Source of the DNA: Paraburkholderia kururiensis
GTDB lineage: Bacteria; Pseudomonadota; Gammaproteobacteria; Burkholderiales; Burkholderiaceae
Length of the DNA: 64,000 bases
Assembly: GCF_034424375.1 (NCBI RefSeq)
Contig: NZ_CP139965.1
Coordinates: 744,001 to 808,000, forward strand
Direction: 5' to 3'
Shown here: piece by piece, positions 42,893 through 51,808 of the stretch
Layout of the letters: every line of letters begins with the position of its first letter
How positions within the stretch are numbered: position 1 is the first letter of the stretch
Program-made: the position numbers and the translations under genes
The notes under the pieces: model-generated
What the model was told of the DNA's origin: nothing
Databases searched by the model: none
Seen by the model: the letters and a program-made list of their open reading frames with translations, nothing else

Positions 42893-43543
42893 TCACCCGT
42901 GAATGACGACGAGCAGCGCCCGCGCGTCCGCCTTGCCTGCGTTGCGGATGGCGTGCGGCTGGTCTGCAACGTAACGCGCCGTTTCGGAGGCCTTGAGCCG
43001 TCGCTTCGTGCCGGCCGCTTCCACTTCCATCGCACCTTGCAGGACCGTGAGATGTTCCCGCGTGCCCGGCTCGTGCGCGCTCGAGACGAGTGCGCCGCCC
43101 GGCTGCAAAGTCAGCTCGTACCACTCGAAACGGCCGGCGAGTTCGATCGGTCCCCACACACGCAACTGATAACCGGCGTCGTGGCCGTTCAGCGTGGGAA
43201 TATCGTGCGGCCCAGCCACCGCAATAGCCTCCGGTGCCCTTTGCTGCGCGAACAGCGAATCCAGATTGACACCCAGCGCGTTCGTGAGCCGCCACGCAAC
43301 GGCAATGGTCGGGTTCGCCTTGTCGCGCTCGATTTCCGATAGCATCGATTTCGATACGCCCGCGGCCCGCGACAGGTCGTCGAGCGTCATGTGCCGCTCG
43401 CTGCGCAGCCGCTGGATCTGTTCGCCCACCCGCGGCGGCGCAGCGACGGCCGGCACGGCCGGTGCCACCGCAGCGGCTGTTGCGGAAGACTTCGAAAGTG
43501 CGGACGTGCGCCGGTTGCCCGAGCTTGCCATTTGATGACCCAT
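42893..43543 (-). CDS. XRE-family regulator with C-terminal cupin domain
   Basis: A 216-residue regulator. An Ala-rich leader of about 38 residues precedes the XRE helix-turn-helix (about 40-95: IQRLRSERHMTLDDLSRAAG and SKSMLSEIERDKANPTIAVA). A cupin sensor domain follows (about 140-215: HEPGTREHLTVLQGAMEVEA). Proteins of this type commonly control amino-acid catabolism. It is divergent from kbl-tdh, with a perfect palindrome between them that is its likely operator. The start may be at 43543 or 43531. Confidence 0.9.
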   Translation of the reverse strand: MGHQMASSGNRRTSALSKSSATAAAVAPAVPAVAAPPRVGEQIQRLRSERHMTLDDLSRAAGVSKSMLSEIERDKANPTIAVAWRLTNALGVNLDSLFAQQRAPEAIAVAGPHDIPTLNGHDAGYQLRVWGPIELAGRFEWYELTLQPGGALVSSAHEPGTREHLTVLQGAMEVEAAGTKRRLKASETARYVADQPHAIRNAGKADARALLVVIHG

Positions 43544-43564
43544 CGTTTAGAGTTGTTCGATATA

Positions 43565-43580
43565 CCGAACTATAGTTCGG
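43565..43580. promoter_or_regulatory. palindromic operator between the XRE-cupin gene and kbl
   Basis: CCGAACTATAGTTCGG is a perfect 16-base palindrome 22 bases upstream of the regulator start and 131 bases before kbl. It is a good candidate for the regulator's binding site. Confidence 0.6.
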
Positions 43581-43710
43581 AAAAACGAAAATTTCCGGTA
43601 AGACTGACGGCGACTATAGCAGCGTGGTACTCCGCTGGATAGTCGGCCGGCCGGCAACTGCCGCCGGGCCACGAGCCTCGTGCGGCGCGATCCTGTCAGG
43701 AGCCTCGTTC

Positions 43711-44910
43711 ATGCGTGAACCCTACCTCGCCCATTTGCGCACCACGCTCGACCAGATTCGCGCAGACGGTTTCTACAAGACCGAACGCGTCATTGCGAGC
43801 CCGCAGTCTTCGGACATCCGGCTTGCCAGCGGCGCCGACGTGCTCAACTTCTGCGCGAACAACTATCTCGGGCTCGCCGACGACCCGCGCCTCATCGCGG
43901 CGGCGAAAGAAGGTCTGGATAACGACGGGTTCGGCATGGCCTCGGTGCGCTTCATCTGCGGCACGCAGACGGTGCACAAGCAACTGGAAAGCGCACTCGC
44001 CGCATTTCTGCAGACCGACGATTGCATCCTGTATTCCAGCTGTTTCGATGCGAACGGCGGCCTCTTCGAAACGCTGCTCGACGAGTCCGACGCTGTGATC
44101 AGCGACGAACTGAATCACGCGAGCATCATCGACGGCGTGCGGCTGTGCAAGGCGAAACGCTATCGCTACCGCAACAACGATCTCGCCGACCTCGAAGCGA
44201 AGCTGCGCGAAGCCGATGCCGCCGGCGCGCGCTTCAAGCTGATCGCCACGGACGGCGTGTTCTCCATGGACGGCATCATCGCGAACCTCGCCGGCATCTG
44301 CGATCTGGCCGACCGATATGGCGCGCTCGTGATGGTCGACGACTCGCACGCCGTGGGGTTCATCGGCGAGCACGGCCGCGGCACGCCCGAATACTGCGGC
44401 GTGGCGGGCCGCATCGACATCATTACCGGCACGCTCGGCAAAGCCCTGGGCGGCGCATCGGGCGGCTACGTGGCCGCACGCAAGGAGATCGTCGAACTGT
44501 TGCGGCAGCGCTCGCGTCCCTATCTGTTTTCCAACACGCTCACGCCCAGCATCGCGGCTGCGTCGCTGAAGGTGCTCGAGCTGGTTCAAAGCGCAGAGGG
44601 CGCCCAACTGCGCGAGCGCGTACGCGGCAACGGTGCCCACTTCCGCCGCGCCATGACAGACCTCGGCTTCACGCTCGTGCCTGGCGAACATCCCATCATT
44701 CCGGTGATGCTCGGCGACGCGCAGATCGCGTCGAGCATGGCGGACGCGTTGCTGAAGGAAGGCGTCTACGTGATCGGTTTTTCGTATCCCGTGGTGCCGA
44801 AGGGGCGCGCGCGCATTCGCACGCAAATGAGCGCGGCGCATACGCCGGAGCAGATCGATCGCGCCGTCGATGCGTTCGCGCGCGTCGGCAAGTCGCTGGG
44901 CATTGTTTGA
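43711..44910 (+). CDS. kbl: 2-amino-3-ketobutyrate CoA ligase (glycine C-acetyltransferase)
   Basis: Kbl splits 2-amino-3-oxobutyrate with CoA into glycine and acetyl-CoA, the second step of threonine degradation through Tdh. It is a PLP enzyme of the alpha-oxoamine synthase family. The PLP lysine is in GTLGKALGGASGG. NFCANNYLGLADDPR, VRFICGTQTVHKQLE and VDDSHAVGFIGEHGRG are family landmarks. Length is 399 residues, and the ATG at 43711 has a CAGGAG site upstream. It forms an operon with tdh, 17 bases downstream. Confidence 0.96.
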   Translation: MREPYLAHLRTTLDQIRADGFYKTERVIASPQSSDIRLASGADVLNFCANNYLGLADDPRLIAAAKEGLDNDGFGMASVRFICGTQTVHKQLESALAAFLQTDDCILYSSCFDANGGLFETLLDESDAVISDELNHASIIDGVRLCKAKRYRYRNNDLADLEAKLREADAAGARFKLIATDGVFSMDGIIANLAGICDLADRYGALVMVDDSHAVGFIGEHGRGTPEYCGVAGRIDIITGTLGKALGGASGGYVAARKEIVELLRQRSRPYLFSNTLTPSIAAASLKVLELVQSAEGAQLRERVRGNGAHFRRAMTDLGFTLVPGEHPIIPVMLGDAQIASSMADALLKEGVYVIGFSYPVVPKGRARIRTQMSAAHTPEQIDRAVDAFARVGKSLGIV

Positions 44911-44927
44911 TACGGGACACAGCGCAC

Positions 44928-45956
44928 ATGAAAGCACTCGCAAAACTCGAACGCGCGCCGGGCCTCACGCTCACACGCGTCAAAAAGCCTGAAGTGGGTC
45001 ACAACGACGTGATGATCCGCATTCGCCGCACCGCGATCTGCGGTACGGACATTCATATCTGGAAGTGGGACGACTGGGCCCAGAAGACGATTCCGGTGCC
45101 CATGCACGTGGGACACGAGTACGTTGGCGAAATCCTCGAGATGGGCCAGGAAGTGCGCGGCTTCGCGATTGGCGACCGCGTGTCGGGCGAAGGGCACATC
45201 ACGTGCGGCTTCTGTCGCAACTGCCGCGCGGGGCGCCGGCATCTGTGTCGCAATACGGTGGGCGTGGGGGTGAACCGCGAAGGCGCATTCGCCGAGTATC
45301 TGGTCATTCCCGCTTTCAACGCATTCAAGATTCCGCCTGAAATTCCGGACGATCTTGCCGCGATCTTCGATCCGTTCGGCAACGCGACGCACACGGCGCT
45401 TTCGTTCAACCTGGTCGGCGAGGACGTGCTGATTACCGGCGCGGGGCCCATCGGCATCATGGCGGTGGCCATCGCGAAGCACGTGGGCGCGCGTAACGTC
45501 GTCATTACCGACATCAACGATTACCGGCTCGATCTCGCGCGCAAGATGGGCGCCACGCGGGCGGTGAACGTGTCGCGCGAATCGCTGCGCGACGTGATGA
45601 ACGAACTGCACATGACCGAGGGCTTCGACGTGGGGCTCGAAATGTCGGGCGTGCCGAGTGCATTCACGGCGTTGCTCGAAGCCATGAACCACGGCGGCAA
45701 GGTGGCGCTACTCGGCATTCCACCTGCGCAAACGGCGATCGACTGGAATCAGGTCATCTTCAAAGGGCTGGAAATCAAGGGCATTTATGGCCGCGAGATG
45801 TTCGAGACCTGGTACAAGATGGTGGCCATGCTGCAAAGCGGGCTCGACCTGTCGCCCATCATCACGCACCGGTTCGCCGTGGACGACTACGAAAAAGGCT
45901 TTGCCGCCATGCTTTCCGGCGAGAGCGGCAAGGTGATTCTCGACTGGACCGAGTGA
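44928..45956 (+). CDS. tdh: L-threonine 3-dehydrogenase
   Basis: A zinc-dependent medium-chain dehydrogenase that oxidises L-threonine to 2-amino-3-oxobutyrate with NAD+. The catalytic zinc site is in AICGTDIHIWKWDDW and VGHEYVG. The structural zinc cysteines are in CGFCRNCRAGRRHLC. The NAD-binding motif is GAGPIG. Length is 342 residues, typical for Tdh. It follows kbl in the same operon, which feeds threonine carbon into glycine and acetyl-CoA. Confidence 0.96.
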   Translation: MKALAKLERAPGLTLTRVKKPEVGHNDVMIRIRRTAICGTDIHIWKWDDWAQKTIPVPMHVGHEYVGEILEMGQEVRGFAIGDRVSGEGHITCGFCRNCRAGRRHLCRNTVGVGVNREGAFAEYLVIPAFNAFKIPPEIPDDLAAIFDPFGNATHTALSFNLVGEDVLITGAGPIGIMAVAIAKHVGARNVVITDINDYRLDLARKMGATRAVNVSRESLRDVMNELHMTEGFDVGLEMSGVPSAFTALLEAMNHGGKVALLGIPPAQTAIDWNQVIFKGLEIKGIYGREMFETWYKMVAMLQSGLDLSPIITHRFAVDDYEKGFAAMLSGESGKVILDWTE

Positions 45957-46005
45957 CCCAACGTCATCCTGCGCGGGCCGTCCTGGCCCCGCGCGCTTAC
46001 GCTAT

Positions 46006-46683
46006 TCAGGTTCCGGCCGCGTCGGCCGGCTTCACGAACTCCGCTTCGATGCGCACGCGCACGTCGTCCCCCACGGCGGGATACCACGTCGACAAGCCGA
46101 ACTTCGCGCGACTGAAGTGCCCTTGCGCGGAAAAACCTAACGTGGCTTCCTTGGTGAGCGGGTTCGGTGCGTAGCCGTTGAACGTGACATCGAGCGTGAC
46201 GGGCTGTGTCACGCCGTGAAGGGTGAGGTCGCCCGTGAGCGTGCCACGCGCGTCGCCCGTGCGCTCGAAACGCGTGCTGACGAAGCGGACCTGCGGATAG
46301 CGGGCCACGTCCAACATATCCGTACCCTTCACCATCCTGTCGAGCACCGGCACGTTCGTATCCACGCTCGCTGCGTCTATCGTGGCCGCCACGCTGCTGC
46401 CGGCCAGTCCATCGGGACGCCAGTCGAGCTGCGCCGTCACCTTGTCGAAGCGCATCGTAAAGCGCGAGTAATGGAAGTGATCGACATCGAACGACACGTT
46501 CCAGTGATGCGGGTCTAGTTGATAGTGTCCCGCAGGCACGCTGGCTTCCTTCGTGCTCACGCTATGCGTGACGACCCTCAGCGGTGTGCAGGCATTCAGC
46601 ACGACGACGGGCACCGTCAACGCAAGCGCCAGTGCACCACGCGCGACGAGTCTTGCAGTACCCGCAACGACAGTTCGGTCCAT
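46006..46683 (-). CDS. YceI-family lipoprotein
   Basis: A 225-residue periplasmic lipoprotein. The signal segment (residues 10-31) ends in the lipobox LNAC. The YceI domain, a lipocalin-like barrel that binds polyisoprenoids, covers about 50-220 (YQLDPHHWNVSFDVDHFHYS and VRFVSTRFERTG). The function of YceI proteins is often linked to isoprenoid or stress responses. It diverges from the TetR gene with a 235-base gap. Confidence 0.88.
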   Translation of the reverse strand: MDRTVVAGTARLVARGALALALTVPVVVLNACTPLRVVTHSVSTKEASVPAGHYQLDPHHWNVSFDVDHFHYSRFTMRFDKVTAQLDWRPDGLAGSSVAATIDAASVDTNVPVLDRMVKGTDMLDVARYPQVRFVSTRFERTGDARGTLTGDLTLHGVTQPVTLDVTFNGYAPNPLTKEATLGFSAQGHFSRAKFGLSTWYPAVGDDVRVRIEAEFVKPADAAGT

Positions 46684-46808
46684 TCCTTTCTCCCTCCCGG
46701 TTCATGAGCGGCGTGATGGGCAACACGATAGCGCAACTGCTCGACGCCCACCCGCGTGACCACCGCCCCGTCCCACTCCCTTTCGCATTCAAGGCACTTG
46801 ACGTAGGA

Positions 46809-46849
46809 GAATGATCGTTCTACATTGCGCACATGGAGAATGATCGTTC
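46809..46849. promoter_or_regulatory. tandem TetR-type operators
   Basis: GAATGATCGTTC occurs twice, at 46809-46820 and 46838-46849, 29 bases apart. Each copy is itself nearly palindromic. They lie 70-110 bases upstream of the TetR gene and are its likely binding sites. Confidence 0.65.
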
Positions 46850-46918
46850 CACCAAAAAGGCGACGTAGCCAATCAAGGTGGCGAATCAAGAAAGCGAAAC
46901 ACTTGCAAGGACCCACAG

Positions 46919-47602
46919 ATGCCAGCCGCACCGCTCGACGACCCATCCGTCGCATCCCAGGCAAGCGCCCGCGAGCGCCTGCTGGATGCAGCCGAGGCGC
47001 TGATCTACGCCGGCGGCATTCACGCCACGGGCGTGGATGCCATCGTGCGCGAGTCCGGTACGGCGCGCAAAAGCTTCTACACGCATTTCGAATCGAAAGA
47101 TGCGCTGGTGGCCGCGGCGCTTGAGCGGCGCGACGAACGCTGGATGCGCTGGTTCGTTGAAGGCACGCTCGGCCGTGCGCGCACGCCGCGCACGCGGCTG
47201 CTCGCCATGTTCGACGTGCTGCGCGAATGGTTTGCGTCGCCGGACTTTCATGGCTGTGCCTTCCTGAATGCCGCCGGCGAAATCGGCGCGCCCGACGACC
47301 CCATCCGCGTCGTCGCGCGCGATCACAAGGAGCGTTTGCTGCGTTTCGTGCGCGAGCAATGCGACGACTACTTCGGGTCCGTCGCCAGCGACCGCCGGCA
47401 GGCGGCACGCCTCGCACGCCAATGGCTGATTCTGATCGACGGCGCGATCGGCGTAGCGCTCGTGAGCGGCGACGCCGATACGGCGCTCGACGCCCGCGCC
47501 GCCGCCGAACGTCTGCTCGATGCCACTACGAGTTCTGCACGACCGTCGAAGCCGTCATCGCGGCGGCCCTCCCGTTCCACCCCGTCCAAGGAAACGCCAT
47601 GA
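46919..47602 (+). CDS. TetR-family transcriptional repressor
   Basis: A 227-residue TetR regulator. The N-terminal helix-turn-helix (about 17-65) reads ARERLLDAAEALIYAGGIHA and SGTARKSFYTHFESKDALVA. The ligand domain follows to about residue 200, and the last 25 residues are a Ser/Pro/Arg-rich tail. Its stop overlaps the start of the DUF1348 gene (ATGA), so repression probably acts on both. Two repeated operators lie upstream. Confidence 0.92.
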   Translation: MPAAPLDDPSVASQASARERLLDAAEALIYAGGIHATGVDAIVRESGTARKSFYTHFESKDALVAAALERRDERWMRWFVEGTLGRARTPRTRLLAMFDVLREWFASPDFHGCAFLNAAGEIGAPDDPIRVVARDHKERLLRFVREQCDDYFGSVASDRRQAARLARQWLILIDGAIGVALVSGDADTALDARAAAERLLDATTSSARPSKPSSRRPSRSTPSKETP

Positions 47603-48078
47603 CCCAGTCCGTCGAAACTCGCCCGCCCGTTCCGCCCTTCACGCAAGAGACGGCCATCCAGAAAGTCCGCGCCGCGGAAGATGGGTGGAACACGCGCGAC
47701 CCCGAGCGCGTCTCGCTCGCTTACACGCCGCAAAGCGTCTGGCGCAACCGCGCCGAGTTCGTGACGGGCCGCGAGCAGATCGTGGGGCTCTTGCGTCGCA
47801 AGTGGGCGCGCGAGCTGGATTACCGCCTGATCAAGGAACTGTGGGCGTTCGGCGGCAACCGCATTGCCGTGCGTTTTGCCTACGAATGGCACGACGATTC
47901 GGGCCACTGGTTCCGCTCGTACGGCAACGAGAACTGGGAGTTCGACGAGAACGGGCTCATGGCGCGTCGTCACGCAAGCATCAACGACCTGCCGATTCGC
48001 GAGAGCGAACGGCTCTATCACTGGCCGCTCGGCCGTCGCCCCGACGACCATCCGGGCCTCTCGGACCTGGGCCTCTAA
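47599..48078 (+). CDS. DUF1348 (NTF2-like) family protein
   Basis: A 159-residue SnoaL/NTF2-fold protein of the DUF1348 family. Landmarks are AAEDGWNTRDPERVSLAYTP, SVWRNRAEFVTGREQI, the RIAVRFAYEWHDDSGHWFRS stretch and ENWEFDENGLMARRHASIND. The function is unknown; small-molecule hydrolase or isomerase roles are typical of the fold. It is translationally coupled to the TetR gene. Confidence 0.9.
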   Translation: MTQSVETRPPVPPFTQETAIQKVRAAEDGWNTRDPERVSLAYTPQSVWRNRAEFVTGREQIVGLLRRKWARELDYRLIKELWAFGGNRIAVRFAYEWHDDSGHWFRSYGNENWEFDENGLMARRHASINDLPIRESERLYHWPLGRRPDDHPGLSDLGL

Positions 48079-48361
48079 AGCCGCATCCGCCGAAGTCTCT
48101 TCTCGCATTCCCAGCTACACCGTTGCGGCGCAGCGATTTTCACGGAACTGACGCCGCTTTTCCTTATCGTTGCGCCCAGGTCTGTACCGCCGCGCAACGC
48201 GCGTGCCGCTTTGCCCGAGCACGTCTTCCACTGCGTTTTCCGCCTGTTGCGGTACAGTTCGCGACTTGGGTCGGCTTGCTGTCGCCCTTCTTTTTTCGGG
48301 CGCAGAACCCTCTCGGACAACAAACGAATCGCGCCGGCACTGGACCGGCGATGGAGAAGAC

Positions 48362-48877
48362 ATGCTCTTCAGGCGGAACAACAAGAAGCCCGCGTACCTC
48401 GCCGCCGCACTGGCCGCCGCGTTGCTGACGGCCACGAGCAGCGCCCGCGCGGCCAACTGGTGTGCGAACGGCCTCTGGGTGGATGCGATGGTGGGCTCCT
48501 ATCACGTCAACCCCGACAAGCATTTCGAGGACTTCAACCCCGGCCTCGGCATCGAATGCTGGCCTGGGCAGCAATGGGCGCTCACGGCGGGCGGGTTTCG
48601 CAACTCGTTGCGCCGCCCGTCGTGGTACGGCGGCGCTGTCTGGGCGCCGGAGTTTGCGCATTGGGGCTTCGTGCGCGTCGCCGTCATGGGCGGCATCATC
48701 TCCGGCTACAACTACGGCAACTGGGGGCTGGGACGCGACCACACCATCGGCCCGGTCGTGGCGCCCCTGCTGATGTTCGAGTACCGGCGCGTGGGCGCCA
48801 ACGTCATCGTGATTCCGCCCATTCCCTCGGACGACTTGCCGTTTACCCTCGGTTTCCAGTTGAGGGTGAAGTTCTAG
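48362..48877 (+). CDS. exported barrel-like protein of unknown function
   Basis: A 171-residue protein with a signal peptide (residues 1-30, cleavage near ARA-AN). The mature part alternates short hydrophobic and aromatic strands (WVDAMVGSYHVNP, NPGLGIECWPGQQWALTAGG, WYGGAVWAPEFA, VRVAVMGGIISGYNYG), as in small outer-membrane barrels. GGAGAAG before the ATG fixes the start. Proteins with this pattern also occur in phages and other proteobacteria without a known role. Two cysteines in the mature part are unusual for a barrel. A terminator-like hairpin follows. Confidence 0.7.
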   Translation: MLFRRNNKKPAYLAAALAAALLTATSSARAANWCANGLWVDAMVGSYHVNPDKHFEDFNPGLGIECWPGQQWALTAGGFRNSLRRPSWYGGAVWAPEFAHWGFVRVAVMGGIISGYNYGNWGLGRDHTIGPVVAPLLMFEYRRVGANVIVIPPIPSDDLPFTLGFQLRVKF

Positions 48878-48904
48878 GGCCGCCGCACGCGCACTATCGC
48901 GTTT

Positions 48905-48930
48905 CCGGATAGGCCCTATCCGGGCTTTCC
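48905..48930 (+). terminator. hairpin after the barrel-like gene
   Basis: CCGGATAGG (48905-48913) pairs with CCTATCCGG (48915-48923) and is followed by GCTTTCC. The loop of a perfect fold would be very short, so the real stem is probably seven base pairs. Confidence 0.5.
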
Positions 48931-49057
48931 CGTTGCTTGAGGCCGCCGCCGATGCGAGACTTTGACGCTGATCAAGTCCGCGCCACGCGGACCTTGATGC
49001 GAAGTCACAAAAAGGACGCGGCAGCCCTGCCGCGCCGACTATAGCGGGAGACACGCG

Positions 49058-50416
49058 ATGAATCGCACCTCGGTGGTCAACGTACAGACCTTCATCAACG
49101 AGCAGCCGTTCGGCCGGTTTCAGTGGCTCATCTTCCTCATGTGTTTCGTGATCGTCTTGCTGGACGGTTTCGATACCGCGGCCATCGGCTTCATTGCGCC
49201 CGCGCTGCTCACCGAGTGGCATCTGACCAAGCCGGACCTCGCGCCTGTGCTGAGCGCCGCGCTATTCGGCCTTGCGTGCGGCGCGCTCGTTTCGGGCCCG
49301 CTGTCGGATCGCCTGGGGCGCCGGGTGTTGCTGCTCGGGTCGGTGTGCCTGTTCGGCCTCGTCTGCCTCGTCTCGGCGTTTTCGTCCGGCATCGGGCCAC
49401 TCACGGCGCTGCGCTTCGTCACAGGCGTGGGCCTGGGCGCGGCCATGCCGAATGCGGTCACGATGATGGGCGAGTTCTGCCCCGACCGCCGGCGTGCCAC
49501 GGTCATCAACCTGATGTTCTGCGGCTTCCCGCTGGGCGCCGCGCTGGGCGGTTTCCTTGCCGCATGGATGATTCCGCAGTTCGGCTGGCGCAGCGTGCTC
49601 GTGCTGGGCGGCGTGGCGCCGCTGCTGCTCGCAGTCGCGCTCATGCTGAAGATGCCCGAGTCGGTGCGTTTCATGGTGGCGAACCGGCGTCCTGTCGAAC
49701 GCATTCGGGCCGCGCTTGCCCGCATTTCGCCGGATGCGCTGAACGCCGCGTCGTTCGTGATGACGGAGACCGCGCCGCAAACGGGCGGCAAAGGTCTGGG
49801 CGTGGTGCTCTCGCGTGCTTACCTGCTGGGGTCCGCAATGCTGTGGCTCGCCTACTTCATGGGCCTCGTGATCTTTTACGCGTCGATCAACTGGATGCCG
49901 ATCCTGCTCAAGGACGCGGGCCTCACGCCCAGGAGCGCGACGCTCATTTCGGCGCTGTTTCCGCTGGGTGGTGTGGGCGCGGTGCTGCTCGGCGTGCTGA
50001 TGGACCGCTTCAATCCGAACCGCATGGTCGCGGCCTGTTATGCCCTCACGGCCATTAGCGTGTATTGCATCGGGCAGGCCGTGGGCAACATCGGTCTGCT
50101 CGTGCTGATCGTGTTCGTGGCAGGCGTGCTGATGAACACCGCGCAATCGTCGATGCCCGCGCTTGCCGCCGCCTTCTATCCCACCGAAGGACGCGGCACG
50201 GGCGTGGCCTGGATGCTGGGCGTGGGCCGCTTCGGCGGCATTGCGGGCTCGTTCCTCGTGGCGGAACTCACGCGCCGTCACTTCACGTTCGCCGGAGTAT
50301 TCGCCACCATCGCCGCCGCTGGTGTGCTGGCATGCGCAGCATTGCTGATCAAGCAGATGGCACGGCCGCATGCCGTCGAAGTGTCTGCTCGCGAAGTGGA
50401 GTCGCTCGGTCACTGA
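49058..50416 (+). CDS. MFS transporter, aromatic acid:H+ symporter (AAHS) family
   Basis: A 12-TM inner-membrane transporter of 452 residues. The AAHS signature LLDGFDTAAIGFIAPALLTEW lies around TM1. The loop 2-3 motif GPLSDRLGRRVLLLGS and GVGLGAAMPNAVTMMGEFCP are those of PcaK/BenK-like carriers of aromatic and related organic acids. It is separated from the LysR gene by about 355 bases that contain two outlying iterons. The substrate may be the acid handled by the CoA-transferase and lyase downstream. Confidence 0.88.
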   Translation: MNRTSVVNVQTFINEQPFGRFQWLIFLMCFVIVLLDGFDTAAIGFIAPALLTEWHLTKPDLAPVLSAALFGLACGALVSGPLSDRLGRRVLLLGSVCLFGLVCLVSAFSSGIGPLTALRFVTGVGLGAAMPNAVTMMGEFCPDRRRATVINLMFCGFPLGAALGGFLAAWMIPQFGWRSVLVLGGVAPLLLAVALMLKMPESVRFMVANRRPVERIRAALARISPDALNAASFVMTETAPQTGGKGLGVVLSRAYLLGSAMLWLAYFMGLVIFYASINWMPILLKDAGLTPRSATLISALFPLGGVGAVLLGVLMDRFNPNRMVAACYALTAISVYCIGQAVGNIGLLVLIVFVAGVLMNTAQSSMPALAAAFYPTEGRGTGVAWMLGVGRFGGIAGSFLVAELTRRHFTFAGVFATIAAAGVLACAALLIKQMARPHAVEVSAREVESLGH

Positions 50417-50455
50417 CCTCGGCAACGGCGCACGAACTGCGCCGTTTCGGCAAAA

Positions 50456-50609
50456 GGTGAGGCTTTTCGGGAGGGTGCGTTGCGCACCCTGACATGCTCG
50501 ATGCCCAGCTGCCCGCAACAACGAAAACCCCTGGAAATACGGGGCCTAACGCACGCGCTTCACTCCCTTTCCGCCGAACACAGCCGCTGAATGGTGAGGC
50601 TTTTCGGGA
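50456..50609 (-). repeat. outlying iterons 2 and 3
   Basis: TCCCGAAAAGCCTCACC occurs on the minus strand at 50456-50472, 40 bases after the MFS stop, and identically at 50593-50609. Both lie in the gap before the LysR gene and are in the opposite orientation to the main array. Confidence 0.8.
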
Positions 50610-50771
50610 CTCATGCGTCAAGCCTTCACGCGACGTGAATGAGCCCCGCCACCGCCCTGAACACGCACCGCAGCACCGACGCAGCACCCACGCAGCCACC
50701 CGCGCCGGCAACCCGGTGCACAATGCGCGTCATCGTCCGAACCGAAGCGCGCGTTGCGCATCCGTACCGCC

Positions 50772-51704
50772 ATGGCGCCAAAGAACCTGTTGAAGCGGCT
50801 CGACCTCACCACGCTGCAACTCTTCATTGCCGTGTACGAGGAAGGCACGCTCACACGTGCCGCCGACCGCGAAGCGATCGCGGTCTCCGCAGCCAGCAAG
50901 CGGCTGCTCGAACTGGAGCAGGCCGTGGGCTCGACGCTGTTCCAGCGCACCGCGCGCGGCATGACGCTTACGCCGGCCGGCGAAACGCTGCTGCACCACG
51001 CGCGTCTCGTGATGCGGGGCATCGAGAACATCGGCATCGAACTGGCCGGCTATGCGAGCGGCGTGCGCGGTTACGTGCGGATGATGGCGAACCTCTCGGC
51101 CATCGTCGAATTTCTTCCCGAAGATCTGCGTGCGTTCCTCGCGCTCAACGAGCAGGTGAAGATCGATCTGGAGGAGCGGCCAAGCGCCGGTGTCGTGGAA
51201 GCCGTGGCCGACAGTCTGGTCGATCTCGGCATTTGCGCGGGCGAAACGGATGCGCGCGGCCTTCATACCGTGCACTACCGGCACGACGAGCTTTGCGTGG
51301 TGATGCGGCAAGACCATCCGCTTGCAGGACGCGCGCGCATTGCATTTGCCGATACGCTCGAGAGCGACCACGTCGGCCTGCATTCCGCGAGTTCGATCAA
51401 CGCGCGCACGCATGCTGCGGCGCGTGCGTGCGGCAAGCCGCTGAAGCTGCGCATTCACGTACCGGGCTTCGACGCCGTGTGCCGGATGGTGCAGGCCGGC
51501 ATGGGCGTCGGCGTGCTGCCGGCGAACGTGTACGGCATCATGGGCCGGCCGCTGGGCCTCGCCGCCGTCATGCTCAGCGACGAATGGGCAAAGCGCGAAC
51601 TCGTTCTCGTGGTGCGCGACGAGGCGGTGCTCTCGCCCGTTGCGCGCGCGCTGTACGACCATCTGCGCACCGTGGAAGCCGACGCTGCTTCGAACGTCCA
51701 CTGA
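50772..51704 (+). CDS. LysR-family transcriptional regulator
   Basis: A 310-residue LysR regulator. The winged helix-turn-helix covers about 8-68 (LDLTTLQLFIAVYEEGTLTR and AVSAASKRLLELEQAVGSTL). The inducer-binding domain follows. It lies directly upstream of the CoA-transferase/lyase genes on the same strand and is the likely regulator of the cluster. The ATG at 50772 was chosen over a TTG 18 bases earlier. This subgroup commonly responds to organic acids or CoA thioesters. Confidence 0.92.
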   Translation: MAPKNLLKRLDLTTLQLFIAVYEEGTLTRAADREAIAVSAASKRLLELEQAVGSTLFQRTARGMTLTPAGETLLHHARLVMRGIENIGIELAGYASGVRGYVRMMANLSAIVEFLPEDLRAFLALNEQVKIDLEERPSAGVVEAVADSLVDLGICAGETDARGLHTVHYRHDELCVVMRQDHPLAGRARIAFADTLESDHVGLHSASSINARTHAAARACGKPLKLRIHVPGFDAVCRMVQAGMGVGVLPANVYGIMGRPLGLAAVMLSDEWAKRELVLVVRDEAVLSPVARALYDHLRTVEADAASNVH

Positions 51705-51808
51705 GCGTTCGTCAAACGCGAAAGCCTGTTGCCGAATTGCGGTTGGACACACCCGCGGCGCGCTTCTAGTCTGTCTCCCAACATCGATGAAACACGGGAG
51801 ACAGCAAC

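Noticed and set aside
45966..45998. GC-rich inverted repeat after tdh as a terminator
   Set aside because: The stem is interrupted and no U-run follows on either strand; too weak to list.
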